A stretch of 64,000 bases of DNA from Bacillota bacterium (GCA_023390175.1 JAEWDK010000008.1:62001-126000), one strand, 5' to 3'. Shown: positions 26,901 through 35,408, numbered from the stretch's first letter. Numbers and translations: made by a program. The notes: generated by a model not told the origin, from the letters alone.

Positions 26901-27084
26901 GCTGATTCAATTCGCTCCAAACCTCGCTGGTATGAAAGTCTCTCCATGCAAAGGTGTCGCAGAAATACCCGTCTTCTTTCTTTTCATCACAGACCTTGTA
27001 ATCTGTAACAGGCACTGAAAGGGGATAGATCAGCTTCTTAATATCCGCAAGAATTCTTTCTTCTCTTTCCAGTTCAAAGTTCAT
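23950..27084 (-). CDS. Alpha-mannosidase, glycoside hydrolase family 38
   Basis: A retaining exo-alpha-mannosidase that removes mannose from glycans, here likely cytoplasmic because there is no signal peptide. The zinc-site motif GHTHIDIAWLW lies near residue 237, and the nucleophile region LWLPDVFGYSAALPQ follows about 120 residues later. GYGDGGGGPT is typical of bacterial GH38. The N-terminal jelly-roll-like part, the barrel and the long C-terminal beta domains add to 1044 residues, normal for bacterial members. It starts 79 bp after the regulator gene and ends 18 bp before the M42 peptidase, placing it as first enzyme of the operon. Confidence 0.93.
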   Translation of the reverse strand: MNFELEREERILADIKKLIYPLSVPVTDYKVCDEKKEDGYFCDTFAWRDFHTSEVWSELNQHRWFRTALTIPQQFDGRFVEFAITTGREGQWDATNPQMLFYLNGKIVQGVDVNHRRITISEHAVAGETFEIAFLAYSGSVPGDLVIRTELCVKDTVVEHFYYDLSAPVSTARVIASHDADNCRRILQKVSRAVDLVDLREAYSKEFYRSLDDADAVLKEDFYTKVNEQAPLVSAIGHTHIDIAWLWTVSQTREKVLRSFSTVLQLMEKYPDYKFMSSQPILYQFVKEQEPELFEKIRQRVREGRWEIDGAMWLEADCNIPSGESFVRQIIKGHRFFLEEFGVESKSLWLPDVFGYSAALPQILKKSGINYFMTTKIAWNETNMFPNDTFLWRGIDNSEVFVFMPTTCDFNHQQGENISFSDIRRTTTYTGFINPNMTLGTYKRFQNKDLTEDTLMLYGYGDGGGGPTAEMLENAERLKYGMPGLPRIKLEFETEFFDRTYKKIAHKPEMPTWDGELYFEYHRGTYTSSAKNKRANRKSEILYEQLEILGTLNQRAGDAYPKQQIQNGWDVILQNQFHDIIPGTCIGEVYRTTEQEYSRILSDGEALAQQQLNQLASHISIAEPSLLVFNSLGYARDDIVQASAPFPVCGVRDDEGNQYDVQYVNENDFIFFARGIPAVGYKVFTLIRGEKPKAAAKAPISSFENEWYSVNFDRDGTILSLVEKKTEKEFIREGQRGNELQSYEDRPANWDNWNLDSFYRRKPYAFDSVSEPKVLEYGPIRFCVEVERRFLSSVITQKICMYRDIPRIDFVNTVDWQQNNVLLRVNFPVEVNTTRASFEIQYGNLERETTNNNSWDSAKFEVCGHKWADLSENSLGISLLNDCKYGYSVKDGNLSLTLIKAGTYPNADADIGLHRFTYSIYPHSERWQEAATVQMAYNLNVPLKTALCHQAQGAAPREFSMASPSCSNCFIEMMKDAEDGNGTILRVYENKNSRVKASIRLGFAPRAVYECDLLENNLSKAEHRENEIDFLLKPYEIKTFRIRF

Positions 27085-27163
27085 TTTTACAATTTTCCTG
27101 CTTTCCGTTATTCTACGTATATGCTGTATGCTATATGCTGTATTATAGGATATTTGAAAATAA

Positions 27164-27865
27164 TCATTTAGACATCTCTTTATACTGACTTTTCAAAACA
27201 TCCTGTATCATGCTGTCAAGTATCTTCTCGTTATAATGCTGTGCCATTTTCAAATCCCTGTTCTTCAGCGCCTTGTAAAAATCCACATGAATTGGCATGG
27301 TTTCCGTAAATGGACTTTCCATGTTCAGCGGGAATTCCCAAAGCTTTTCCATTGCACCGCTGATGGACAAAATCAACTGCTGCATAATCCGGTTGTGAGA
27401 ATACTCATACACCATGTAGTGGAATTTTTTATCCTCTACATTTTGGTGTTCCCCGCGGTTGTATTTATCCATGATAATGTCCAATATGTTTTCAAGATTT
27501 GCAAGCTCTTCATTCGTAATATTTTTGACCACCAGAGTAACAATTTCGCGCTCCAGAATTTTTCTGGCTTCCAAAACCTCCAAAAGAAGTTCTTTTTCCT
27601 TTGTAAATTCAAACTGGGTCAGCAAATCCTGCAGGGAACCGTTCTGCACATAAACGCCCTTGCCGTTAACAATTTTAAGAATATTTCTGGCTTCCAGGGT
27701 TTTAATGGCCTCACGCAAAGCGGTGCGGCTCACTCCCATCATTTCAATCAGCTTTTCCTGCGAAGGGAGCCGGTCACCGGGCTGCAGGTGATTGTTTTCA
27801 ATATATTCCCGTATGAATTTAATGATCTCGGACTGCAAAGGAATCCGCCGAATACCAGTTGTCAT
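27164..27865 (-). CDS. GntR-family transcriptional regulator, FadR subfamily
   Basis: An N-terminal winged helix (RIPLQSEIIKFIREYIENN, then GDRLPSQEKLIEMMGVSRTA) is followed by an all-helical FCD ligand-binding domain. In the FCD domain the metal-type His residues appear in FHYMVYEYSHN and MPIHVDFYKAL. The start is ATG 27865, with GGAGG five bases upstream; the longer frame to 27925 would run across the promoter. About 233 residues. It heads the mannosidase-peptidase-opp operon and has a perfect palindrome between its own promoter and start codon, so autoregulation is likely. Confidence 0.9.
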   Translation of the reverse strand: MTTGIRRIPLQSEIIKFIREYIENNHLQPGDRLPSQEKLIEMMGVSRTALREAIKTLEARNILKIVNGKGVYVQNGSLQDLLTQFEFTKEKELLLEVLEARKILEREIVTLVVKNITNEELANLENILDIIMDKYNRGEHQNVEDKKFHYMVYEYSHNRIMQQLILSISGAMEKLWEFPLNMESPFTETMPIHVDFYKALKNRDLKMAQHYNEKILDSMIQDVLKSQYKEMSK

Positions 27866-27877
27866 GTTTTCCTCCAT

Positions 27878-27925
27878 CAACCTATATGATAGGTTGAATA
27901 TAGCACATATCACAAAATAAGTCAA
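27878..27925 (-). promoter_or_regulatory. Promoter and palindromic operator of the GntR-GH38-M42-opp operon
   Basis: On the minus strand TTGACT (27925-27920) and TATATT (27902-27897) are 17 bp apart, with TGC before the -10. Directly downstream lies the perfect palindrome CAACCTAT-ATG-ATAGGTTG at 27878-27896, which would cover the transcription start. This is a classic repressor position for the adjacent GntR protein. Confidence 0.75.
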
Positions 27926-27982
27926 TGATGTATTATAATTCTATTTGTTGTGCAATTTTTTCTGTTATCATGCTACATTGTG

Positions 27983-28039
27983 AAAAAAAATAATACAGCA
28001 AGGGCGCTGCAAGCGTTTTGCAGCGCCCTTGCTGTATTA
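27983..28039 (-). terminator. Strong intrinsic terminator of the BNR-repeat lipoprotein gene
   Basis: AATACAGCAAGGGCGCTGCAA (27992-28012, 21 bp) and its exact inverse (28018-28038) form a perfect stem with a 5-nt loop. On the minus strand it runs into ATTATTTTTTTT. It lies about 60 bp past the lipoprotein stop codon. Confidence 0.88.
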
Positions 28040-28100
28040 TAGGTGTAATTATAAAATATAATTGTACGACTGTCAATAGCGAAAAATCATTTTTCTGCCG

Positions 28101-29198
28101 TCAGGCAATACTTGCCCATGTGATTCCGCCATCCTTCGTCGAACAAGGCGCTCCGTCTTCTGTAAGCCCAAATCCATTTTTATCGTCGATAAAGCAGTAT
28201 TTTGTCACTAACTGATTGCTGCTTCCATCCACGTGCCAGGTAACACCACCATCGTCCGAACTGTAAATATAGGCATTGTGTTCCTCTTCATGGGAGAAAC
28301 GCAGCTCCATCTTTGCACCTTTTTTATCTTTGCCGTAAAAGGCAACAGGGAAAGCATCCGCATAATAATCGGTGTCATAAGATAAAGAAACATATTTTTC
28401 AGGAAGAGGCGCTAAAACAACGGACCAGCTTTTGCCACTGTCTGCTGTCTTATACAATGAAATCTCCTTTTGTCCATGATATGTGCAGGTGATATACCCC
28501 GTATTTGCGTTAAAAAATGCCATTCCGGTTGTATAGCCTACAATATCTGTACTGCTCCCATCTTGCATTAAATCTTTTCGCACAGAAGTCCAACTGTTCC
28601 CTCCGTCCGAAGTTCTATAAAGCGCTTTCGCCATTATGCCAAGCGCCGGCGGACCGCTGGCAAGAAGGAATCCATCGGATGAATTGGCGAAGCTTAAAAT
28701 CAAGCTGCAATCATTGCCTGGAATAAAGTCATCGCCCTGCTTTTTCACAGAGGACTTCGACCAAGTTTCCCCGGAATCTGTCGATTTTCGAACTTCAATT
28801 CCGGAAGCTGTGTAGGATGCAACGTATAACGTTTTTTCATCCAAGGCAAATAACGCGGGTTCGTCCTCGCGATCAAAAAGGCTTGGAATCGTTGCCAAGT
28901 CCGCCCAGCTTTTCCCGCCGTCCGACGTTTTTAAAACATAAAAATCCCTGCTTATCGCATATCCGGAATCCGGTGTTAGCATATCAATTTTGTAAAAGGG
29001 TTCCAATTGCTTTGTTTGAGCCGGAATTGGGGTAGCAGAGGCCAATTCCGGCGAAGCCGTCGGCGGGTCGCTCTTGGTCAGCTCGGCGGATGTCGCAGCT
29101 GTACTCCACGTACTCGTATCGCCTTTCGGTATTTGCTTTGAGCAGCCGGACGCAGCCAGCATGAAAAACGACAGTATAAAACACAGTATTTTTTTCAT
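28101..29198 (-). CDS. Lipoprotein with BNR/Asp-box beta-propeller repeats
   Basis: The signal peptide ends in lipobox LAASGC, so the protein should be anchored outside the membrane. At least six Asp-box motifs of the S/T-x-D-x-G-x-T/S-W type are visible: TSDGGKSW, STDSGETW, TSDGGNSW, TADSGKSW, SSDDGGVTW and TKDGGITW. These mark a six-bladed-type propeller as in sialidases and YCF48-like proteins. The sialidase catalytic Arg triad is not evident, so I do not call an enzyme. I start at ATG 29198, with GGGGAGG upstream; the frame is open to 29249. About 365 residues. It is monocistronic, with a strong terminator. Confidence 0.82.
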   Translation of the reverse strand: MKKILCFILSFFMLAASGCSKQIPKGDTSTWSTAATSAELTKSDPPTASPELASATPIPAQTKQLEPFYKIDMLTPDSGYAISRDFYVLKTSDGGKSWADLATIPSLFDREDEPALFALDEKTLYVASYTASGIEVRKSTDSGETWSKSSVKKQGDDFIPGNDCSLILSFANSSDGFLLASGPPALGIMAKALYRTSDGGNSWTSVRKDLMQDGSSTDIVGYTTGMAFFNANTGYITCTYHGQKEISLYKTADSGKSWSVVLAPLPEKYVSLSYDTDYYADAFPVAFYGKDKKGAKMELRFSHEEEHNAYIYSSDDGGVTWHVDGSSNQLVTKYCFIDDKNGFGLTEDGAPCSTKDGGITWASIA

Positions 29199-29395
29199 AG
29201 CAATTACCTCCCCTTTTGTCGGTATCGTTTCCCTTACATGATTCAACATAGTCGATATATTACTTACTCATAATAATGCTGAATATGAAAAAAATCAATA
29301 TCAAACATACGAAATAACTCCATGACGAAAATGAATGCGTTCCACATTTTCCGCTGCCATAATTCTTTGTCCTATAAGGCGGTTAAAGCAAGGTT

Positions 29396-29626
29396 TCATG
29401 AGAAAAACAGAACAGCGATAATATCCGGCGACGCATGATCGCCCGGCTCCAAACTGATTGCGGAAGCAAGCGGCTTCACACCCGGGTCATATTTTACCTT
29501 ATTCAAATAGCCGTTCATGATCAGGTAACCGGTAAGGCAGAGCAGCAGTATGACCGCGGCGGCGCTTGCCGCAATAATCAGGGCGCTTTCCCACGCCTTG
29601 ATTTTACTTTTCTTCCATTTGTCCAT
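29396..29626 (-). CDS. Small single-pass membrane protein, unknown
   Basis: 76 residues: a basic N-terminus (MDKWKKSKIKAWES), one strong hydrophobic helix (ALIIAASAAAVILLLCLTGYL) and a short outside tail ending in LFFS. AAAGAGG precedes the ATG. I do not recognise a family. It may be the stump of a longer anchor-type protein. It sits just after another probable gene fragment, so the pair may be a decayed locus. Confidence 0.45.
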   Translation of the reverse strand: MDKWKKSKIKAWESALIIAASAAAVILLLCLTGYLIMNGYLNKVKYDPGVKPLASAISLEPGDHASPDIIAVLFFS

Positions 29627-29638
29627 TTAATCGCCTCT

Positions 29639-29840
29639 TTATGCGCAGCCTGTTATAATTGCTTTTCCGCTCATAATTTGCCTGGCGTTGTCCATCAGCT
29701 GCCGCACCTGTTCAGGGCCAAGTTTCTTTTCAATGATGGAATTTCCATTCAAATAGTCCGGTGATCTGTTCGCTGTGCCACGGCAGTGCCGACCGATTGT
29801 ACGGGGTTTGCTTCTATATATTTTAAAATTCTGTTCCTTG
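29639..29840 (-). pseudogene. Possible gene remnant with shifted reading frame
   Basis: In one minus-strand frame, KYIEANPVQSVGTAVAQRT reads like protein but soon hits a stop. In the next frame, EKKLGPEQVRQLMDNARQ continues in similar style to the stop at 29639. Neither piece has a good start and ribosome-binding site. The two together look like a small soluble protein broken by a frameshift. This rests on composition only; I cannot name a parent family. Confidence 0.3.
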
Positions 29841-30082
29841 TTTGTACATTTCAAGTAATAATTATACAATGGCAGGAAGTATTTTATCGTCGTTTCCTTA
29901 GTAGGAAAAATAATTCTTATAAATCGAAAAAACGATAAAATAGGGAAAAATCGGGATTTATTGAAAAATAAGCCCTGACTTTTTTTGTCATACCTGTTTT
30001 TCATTGCTATTTCAGCCTTTATCCGAACAGAATCGGCTTATATTTCTTACCCCATTCCGGCGGCTTCCTCTTAATTGGGCGC

Positions 30083-30124
30083 AAAAATGCCGGTACAGGA
30101 ATAAAATCCTGTACCGGCATTTTT
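30083..30124. terminator. Orphan bidirectional terminator hairpin
   Basis: AAAAATGCCGGTACAGG pairs exactly with CCTGTACCGGCATTTTT around an 8-nt loop. It lies in a 355-bp gap (30005-30359) with no convincing gene, about 235 bp before cheW. It could end a small RNA transcribed from either side. I see nothing else of substance in this gap. Confidence 0.65.
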
Positions 30125-30359
30125 GATCATACCGATTCATTCCTGATCCGCTTCATTCCGTGCCGGGTTTTCGGGGCGGATGCAGGAACTGTATGAATTG
30201 TGACTGACCTGTCATTGTAATTTCCTGGGATCTTCAGATTAGCAACACATTAAAATCACATTCATTTTCTATACTTTAACCGTTCCAAAAAATAAAAGTT
30301 TTTAAGCTGATATTTGGCAACTGTCGGCGAATTAAAAAGATCATACACATAGAAAAGGG

Positions 30360-30878
30360 GTGTGCGGCATAGAAACGACTCATAACAAAAAAGCGATCAG
30401 TTCCGGCGCAGAAAACTTAAATAATGAAATGTATGGAAAATATCTTACCTTTTGGTCGGACAGGCAGCTTTTCGGTGTTCCTATTTTTAACGTACAGCAG
30501 ATTGTGACCATTGAGAAAATTACAGGCGTTCCTGATTTTCCTGACTACGCAAAAGGAATTATCAATCTTAGAGGCAGCATTATTCCGATTATCGATATGA
30601 GGCTGCGCTTTCACAAGAAGGAAATTCCTTATAATGAACGCACCTGCATTATTGTTACTCATATTAAAAATAATCTGATTGGGATTGCTGTTGACGCAGT
30701 GGATGAAGTGACAATGATTGAGGATGGAAATATCTCAGGCCCGCCAAAGGTAACGCGGAATGACAATTACGATTATCTTACCGGTATTGCCAAGATTAAA
30801 AACAAAGCGGTTCTGCTTTTAAATGCAGAAAAAATATTCAGCAGTGACGAAGCCGGATCATTCGCTGAAGTCTCCTAG
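30360..30878 (+). CDS. cheW: Chemotaxis coupling protein CheW
   Basis: CheW links chemoreceptors to the CheA kinase. The 172-residue protein has the CheW fold pattern: YLTFWSDRQLFGVPIFNVQQI, then VPDFPDYAKGIINLRGSIIPI with the invariant NLRG, GIAVDAVDEVTMI, and LLLNAEKIF at the end. The annotated GTG at 30360 directly abuts AAAAGGGG, so the true start may be the ATG near 30429. It is followed 113 bp later by a chemoreceptor gene in the same direction, its probable partner. Confidence 0.9.
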   Translation: MCGIETTHNKKAISSGAENLNNEMYGKYLTFWSDRQLFGVPIFNVQQIVTIEKITGVPDFPDYAKGIINLRGSIIPIIDMRLRFHKKEIPYNERTCIIVTHIKNNLIGIAVDAVDEVTMIEDGNISGPPKVTRNDNYDYLTGIAKIKNKAVLLLNAEKIFSSDEAGSFAEVS

Positions 30879-30991
30879 GACATACAGAGCAGACGTTGAG
30901 AGCACCGGCCAGATTTAAACCGGCTAAAGCAAATTGATTGAATACAGGATATCGTCTAAACATAATATTAAAACTGAAAAGGGATGCGGCA

Positions 30992-32362
30992 ATGTTAAAA
31001 AATATGAAAATCAGGAAAAAACTCATTCTTGCTTTTATTTTAGTAACGATCATTTCCAGCACAAGCAGCTTGATTGGCCTTGTTAATATGATGGGAGGAA
31101 AGCCGACCGGCACCCAGGCCGTTCAGGACGCTGCCATGCAGCAGCACTCCCCTGAAATCCTTATGATTGCAATTGTGGCCGCTTCTTTTGTGGTTTCATT
31201 GGTAATCGCCGTAAAGATATCGAGTGACATCAGCAAACCGATCATAGAGATGACCAAAGCCTCACAAAAGATGGCGCAGGGCGATTTAAGCGTACAAATC
31301 ACAGCCAGATCAAAGGATGAAATAGGCCAGTTAGGTGCTGCTTTGTCTGAGTCCAATGCATCGGTCAAAGCTTACATAGCAGATATCAGCAGCAATCTTG
31401 GCAAAATAGCGCAGGGTGATTTATGTATTACCCGTTCTTTGGAATATAAAGGGGACTTTACAGAACTGGCTGATTCCATGCATGACATCGTTATTTCCCT
31501 GAATGAAGCGCTTACTGAAATTCACCGGGCGGCGGAGCAGGTTTCAAGCGGCTCCAATGAAGTATCCGGCAGCGCGCAGGCGTTGGCGCAGGGTGCGACT
31601 GAGCAGGCAAGCTCCGTTGAAGAGCTTTCGGCAACCATTACGGAAATATCCGAAAATGTAAAGCAAAACGCCGAACACGCCACTAGCGCGAGCTTACATA
31701 TGAACCACGTCAGCTCTGAACTGGAGGCCAGCAACGGGCATATGCAGGAAATGCTTGCGGCAATGTCTAAAATCAGCAGCTCTTCCAACGAGATTGGCAA
31801 GATTATTAAAACCATTGAAGATATTGCGTTCCAAACAAACATCCTCGCACTGAATGCCGCTGTCGAGGCGGCAAGGGCGGGCGCGGCGGGCAAAGGCTTT
31901 GCCGTGGTGGCGGACGAAGTAAGGAATTTGGCAAGCAAAAGCGCCGACGCCGCCAAAAATACAACGGACCTGATTCAAAACTCCATTTCAGAGGTTGAAA
32001 ACGGTACAAAAATCGCCGATACAACCGCCGGTGCTTTGCTGAAGGTTGTGGATGACACAAAATCCGTTGCCGGCACGGTGCTTCAAATTGCGCAAACCTC
32101 GAATCAGCAGGCAAATTCCATCAACCAGATTACCCTGGGCATTGAGCAGATTTCAAGTGTAGTGCAGACCAATTCAGCGACCTCTGAAGAGAGCGCCGCC
32201 GCAAGCGAAGAGCTTTCCGGTCAGGCCGAAACAATGAAATCATTGGTTGGGAAGTTCAAATTAAGGGGTCAGATGGATGAAAACATCATCCATCTGCAGA
32301 GGGCAATGGATTCAGAGCAAATACCGCCGGAAAGCCTTTCACTGGCATACGCCAAGTATTAA
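30992..32362 (+). CDS. Methyl-accepting chemotaxis protein with minimal external domain
   Basis: Two membrane helices lie close together: [20 protein letters not shown] near the N-terminus and [16 protein letters not shown], separated by only about 35 residues. A HAMP domain follows, with [19 protein letters not shown], then the long coiled-coil signalling domain with the hairpin tip [20 protein letters not shown]. No room exists for a standard periplasmic sensor, so it probably senses through the membrane or cytoplasm. The C-terminus lacks the CheR-docking pentapeptide. I start at ATG 30992; the frame is open to 30938. About 456 residues. cheW lies just upstream. Confidence 0.9.
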   Translation: MLKNMKIRKKLILAFILVTIISSTSSLIGLVNMMGGKPTGTQAVQDAAMQQHSPEILMIAIVAASFVVSLVIAVKISSDISKPIIEMTKASQKMAQGDLSVQITARSKDEIGQLGAALSESNASVKAYIADISSNLGKIAQGDLCITRSLEYKGDFTELADSMHDIVISLNEALTEIHRAAEQVSSGSNEVSGSAQALAQGATEQASSVEELSATITEISENVKQNAEHATSASLHMNHVSSELEASNGHMQEMLAAMSKISSSSNEIGKIIKTIEDIAFQTNILALNAAVEAARAGAAGKGFAVVADEVRNLASKSADAAKNTTDLIQNSISEVENGTKIADTTAGALLKVVDDTKSVAGTVLQIAQTSNQQANSINQITLGIEQISSVVQTNSATSEESAAASEELSGQAETMKSLVGKFKLRGQMDENIIHLQRAMDSEQIPPESLSLAYAKY

Positions 32363-32413
32363 AATGATTTATCGCCCGGCCGGTAGGAATTCGGTTGTGC
32401 ATATCATAAAAAA

Positions 32414-32448
32414 ACCCGAAAGGCCGGAATTCACACGGCTTTTCGGGT
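32414..32448. terminator. Terminator between the convergent chemoreceptor and mutarotase genes
   Basis: ACCCGAAAGGCCG and CGGCTTTTCGGGT pair with mismatches around a short loop. On the minus strand a run of seven T follows, so it serves the mutarotase gene best and perhaps both genes. Confidence 0.75.
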
Positions 32449-32464
32449 CTTAATCTATACCGGA

Positions 32465-33343
32465 TTACAGTAAAGTGATATCGAAGGACAGCGTTTCAGA
32501 AGCGTTCGGCGCAAGAATTTTTACACCGCGTTTGTTTTCAAAGATGTCATCTTCGTCGCTGCAGGTGGAAATTCCTGTCCAGGGTTCGACCGCAACAAAG
32601 TCGCCGCCGTTTTTGCTTGACCAGACGATAAGGTAATCGAAGCCCTTATAATCCAGCTTCACACCTCTTCCGGTGCCGGGGTTGTACAGCTTTGCGGAAC
32701 GTGATTTCAGCTGGTCGAAAATCTGGCAGTCGTAGCTGAACCAGGTACGGTCCAGCGGGAAAGTCTTTGAATTGTTCAAAATCAAGGTGCGGTGCTCCAC
32801 GTCAACCAAACCGGACTTCAGCGCGCGCGGGCAATTCGCATACTCTTTCTGGTCGAATTCAACCACATAATCTTCAAAGGATTCACCGGGCAGTACCGGG
32901 CAGCGGAACGCAGGGTGTCCGCCCACAAAGTACGGCAGCGGCTCACTGTCTTTATTGATTACGGTAAAAGCCATAGTCAGTGTTTTTCCGCACAGGGAAT
33001 ATTTCATCTGCAATTCAAAATCATAAGGGAAGCGCTCTTTCGTTTCCGCATCGGACGAAACGGAAAATGTGGCGGAATCTTCGGTGCTGTCGATTAAAGT
33101 AAATTCCTTTTTTCTTACAACGCCATGGCGTTCCATCTCGCAGGTCTTGTTCCCGCCAACGGTCGCTTTTTTGTCACGGATGCTGCCGACGATGGGGAAT
33201 AAAACCGGGGACTGTCCGCTCCAATAAGCAGCGTCGCCCTGCCACAGGTATTGTGTTCCTTCGCTGTCCATCAGGGAGGTCAGTTCGGCGCCGGTGGACT
33301 TAATTTCTGCTGAAGCCAACTTGCTTTGAATTTTCTTGTTCAT
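32465..33343 (-). CDS. Aldose 1-epimerase family protein (LacX-like)
   Basis: Galactose-mutarotase-fold protein that interconverts anomers of sugars or sugar phosphates in the cytoplasm. The catalytic-type histidines are in MERHGVVRKK and VGGHPAFRCP, and the conserved Glu in FVAVEPWTG. Other family marks are WQGDAAYWSGQSPVLFPIVG and the absence of a signal peptide. This is the LacX/YeaD-like branch rather than GalM. 292 residues. Monocistronic between two chemoreceptor genes, with its own terminator. The sugar it serves is not evident. Confidence 0.88.
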   Translation of the reverse strand: MNKKIQSKLASAEIKSTGAELTSLMDSEGTQYLWQGDAAYWSGQSPVLFPIVGSIRDKKATVGGNKTCEMERHGVVRKKEFTLIDSTEDSATFSVSSDAETKERFPYDFELQMKYSLCGKTLTMAFTVINKDSEPLPYFVGGHPAFRCPVLPGESFEDYVVEFDQKEYANCPRALKSGLVDVEHRTLILNNSKTFPLDRTWFSYDCQIFDQLKSRSAKLYNPGTGRGVKLDYKGFDYLIVWSSKNGGDFVAVEPWTGISTCSDEDDIFENKRGVKILAPNASETLSFDITLL

Positions 33344-33514
33344 AAAAAATCCCTTCCGTTCTAAAATACCGTATTATTTTATTTAACCGATCATAACAAA
33401 ATTATTATATACCGCTTAAGTTCACTTTTTATTCTTTTATGCAGTATTGCACCATGCGCTGTTTCACCTGGATGCGGCACTATTACGGGATAACACCGAC
33501 GCGAAAAAATTAAT

Positions 33515-35215
33515 TCACCCAATGAATTCTGCCGGAATTTCCTTCAGCGTGAATTTCGCAATCAATTTTCGAAGCATGTCGGCCTGAGCGGACAGCTCCT
33601 CACTGGAGGCCGCGCTCTGCTCAGCAGTCGCCGAATTGGTCTGTACCACGGCGGAAACCTGCTCCACGCCCTGAGTGATTTGCGTAATAGCCGCAGCCTG
33701 TTCCGTGGAAGCCTGATCGATTTTTTGAATCGTTCCGCCTACAAGCTGCACCTTTTCCTGTACCTCAGCAAGCAGCTTTGCGGTTTGATCGGCAATTTTC
33801 GACCCGTCCTGCACATCGTTGATGGAACTCTCAATTAAAACAGTGGTTTGCTTTGCCGCATTGGCAGATTTATTTGCAAGGTTCCGAACCTCATCCGCCA
33901 CAACTGCAAATCCTTTGCCGGCGGCGCCTGCTCTTGCTGCTTCAACGGCAGCGTTCAGGGCGAGTATGTTCGTTTGGAACGCAATGTCATCAATCACCTT
34001 AATAATTTTTACAATTTCATTAGATGAAATATTCATGTTGTTCATCGCTGCCAGCATTTGCTGCATCTGTTCGTTGCTGTGTTCAACCCCCGCAACGGCA
34101 GCCCGCACATAATTGGTTACAAGGTCAACATTTTCCGCGTTCTGCCGCACCGACTCCGAAACCTCTGAAATGGTTGCGGAAAGCTCCTGCGTGGAACTTG
34201 CCTGCTCGGTCGCACCCTGCGCCAGCGCCTGCGCGCCGCTTGACACCTGGTCGGCGCCGCTGCTCACCTGTTCGGAGGACGTATTGATAATAGAAAGCGT
34301 TTCGCTCAAATCATTTGATATTTGCCGGAACGCGTCCTTAATGGGAATAAAATCGCCGTGATAGTCCTGTGTGATTTCCACTGCCATGTTTCCCTGCGCC
34401 ATTAAGTTCAGATTCTCGGAAATATCGTTTACATAGAGCTTGAGCGTTGAAGCCGCGGTCTTCAGCGAATTGGCAAGCGAACCGATCTCATCCTTGGAAA
34501 CGTAGGTAATGTCCACATCAAGCTTGCCCTGAGCAAGGTCTTTCGCGGCAACGGCCATTTCATTGATTGGCCTGCTCAGCGCGCGCGCCAGACGGAATCC
34601 CCAGCAAACGGAACCGGAAACGCCGATTGCAATCAAGACCAGCAGGAAAACGGTCATCATGTTCGCCAACTGATTGTTTGCCGCATTGGTGGCTTGCGCC
34701 GCTGTAATGCTGTTGAGCATACAAATGGTGTAATACCCCACAACCTTGGTATTAGCGGTTCTAAACTCATCCAAATGCTGCATTGCCTTGTTGTTGCCGC
34801 CGCTGTCAACGTCCTGTGCGATTTTTTGAATCAGGGGATAAAGCGTTTCCTGAAATCTTTTCTTTGCGTCCTGAAAATAAGGCTTCAATTTCGGGTCGGT
34901 CAGTGTCGGCTCGTATTGCGCGATTCCTTCATTATATTCCCTTAAGTATTGTGCTGCTTTCACTTCCAGCGTAGATCTTTGCGAGGCAGAAGCACCATAC
35001 AGGATATAATCCCGTGCCAGACCCGACATGTCGCCGACCTTCGCAATTACCGCGGAGATAACGGGGATTGGAGCGGTCTGCTTTTCATACAGGCTTTGGC
35101 TGGCCGACCTCATTTGCTGAATCGAGAAAATCCCTGCAACGCCAATCAGGACAGATATGAGTGAAATAATCAGAAATGATGAAATGAGCTTTGCGGAAAT
35201 CTTCATGTTCTTCAT
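33515..35215 (-). CDS. Methyl-accepting chemotaxis protein with four-helix-bundle sensor domain
   Basis: A full-length receptor of 566 residues. The first membrane helix is near residues 9-30, then an external helical domain of about 155 residues fits the 4HB_MCP_1 type. A second helix (MMTVFLLVLIAIGVSGSVCW) follows, then HAMP (LSRPINEMAVAAKDLAQGK) and the signalling domain with tip [20 protein letters not shown]. The tip is nearly identical to that of the other receptor in this window, so both should join the same CheA/CheW array. Its ligand is unknown. Confidence 0.93.
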   Translation of the reverse strand: MKNMKISAKLISSFLIISLISVLIGVAGIFSIQQMRSASQSLYEKQTAPIPVISAVIAKVGDMSGLARDYILYGASASQRSTLEVKAAQYLREYNEGIAQYEPTLTDPKLKPYFQDAKKRFQETLYPLIQKIAQDVDSGGNNKAMQHLDEFRTANTKVVGYYTICMLNSITAAQATNAANNQLANMMTVFLLVLIAIGVSGSVCWGFRLARALSRPINEMAVAAKDLAQGKLDVDITYVSKDEIGSLANSLKTAASTLKLYVNDISENLNLMAQGNMAVEITQDYHGDFIPIKDAFRQISNDLSETLSIINTSSEQVSSGADQVSSGAQALAQGATEQASSTQELSATISEVSESVRQNAENVDLVTNYVRAAVAGVEHSNEQMQQMLAAMNNMNISSNEIVKIIKVIDDIAFQTNILALNAAVEAARAGAAGKGFAVVADEVRNLANKSANAAKQTTVLIESSINDVQDGSKIADQTAKLLAEVQEKVQLVGGTIQKIDQASTEQAAAITQITQGVEQVSAVVQTNSATAEQSAASSEELSAQADMLRKLIAKFTLKEIPAEFIG

Positions 35216-35253
35216 ATTCGTTCCTCTTTTCCGTTAATTTTGTTGTAAAGCTA

Positions 35254-35294
35254 ACTGTGCGATGCCTGACGGTTAAACCAGGGCATCGCACAGT
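35254..35294 (-). promoter_or_regulatory. Stem-loop in the leader of the chemoreceptor gene
   Basis: ACTGTGCGATGCC (35254-35266) pairs perfectly with GGCATCGCACAGT (35282-35294) around 15 nt. No T run follows on the minus strand. It lies between the cupin gene end and the receptor start, so it may be the 3' end of the sugar operon or a structured leader. Confidence 0.5.
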
Positions 35295-35408
35295 AGGATG
35301 AGTTTATTCATAAAGATGAGAGGACTTTTAGATGTAACAGGTATCACTCACGAATCGAGCATTACAGACCGAGTCCTTGCCTGCCGTCCGGCAGCAGTTC
35401 ATCAGCTG

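Noticed and set aside
28101..29198. Calling the BNR-repeat lipoprotein a sialidase
   Set aside because: Asp-box repeats are present, but the catalytic Arg triad and Tyr/Glu pair are not evident.
35254..35294. c-di-GMP riboswitch before the chemoreceptor
   Set aside because: Only a single stem-loop is seen; none of the conserved GEMM sequence elements are present.
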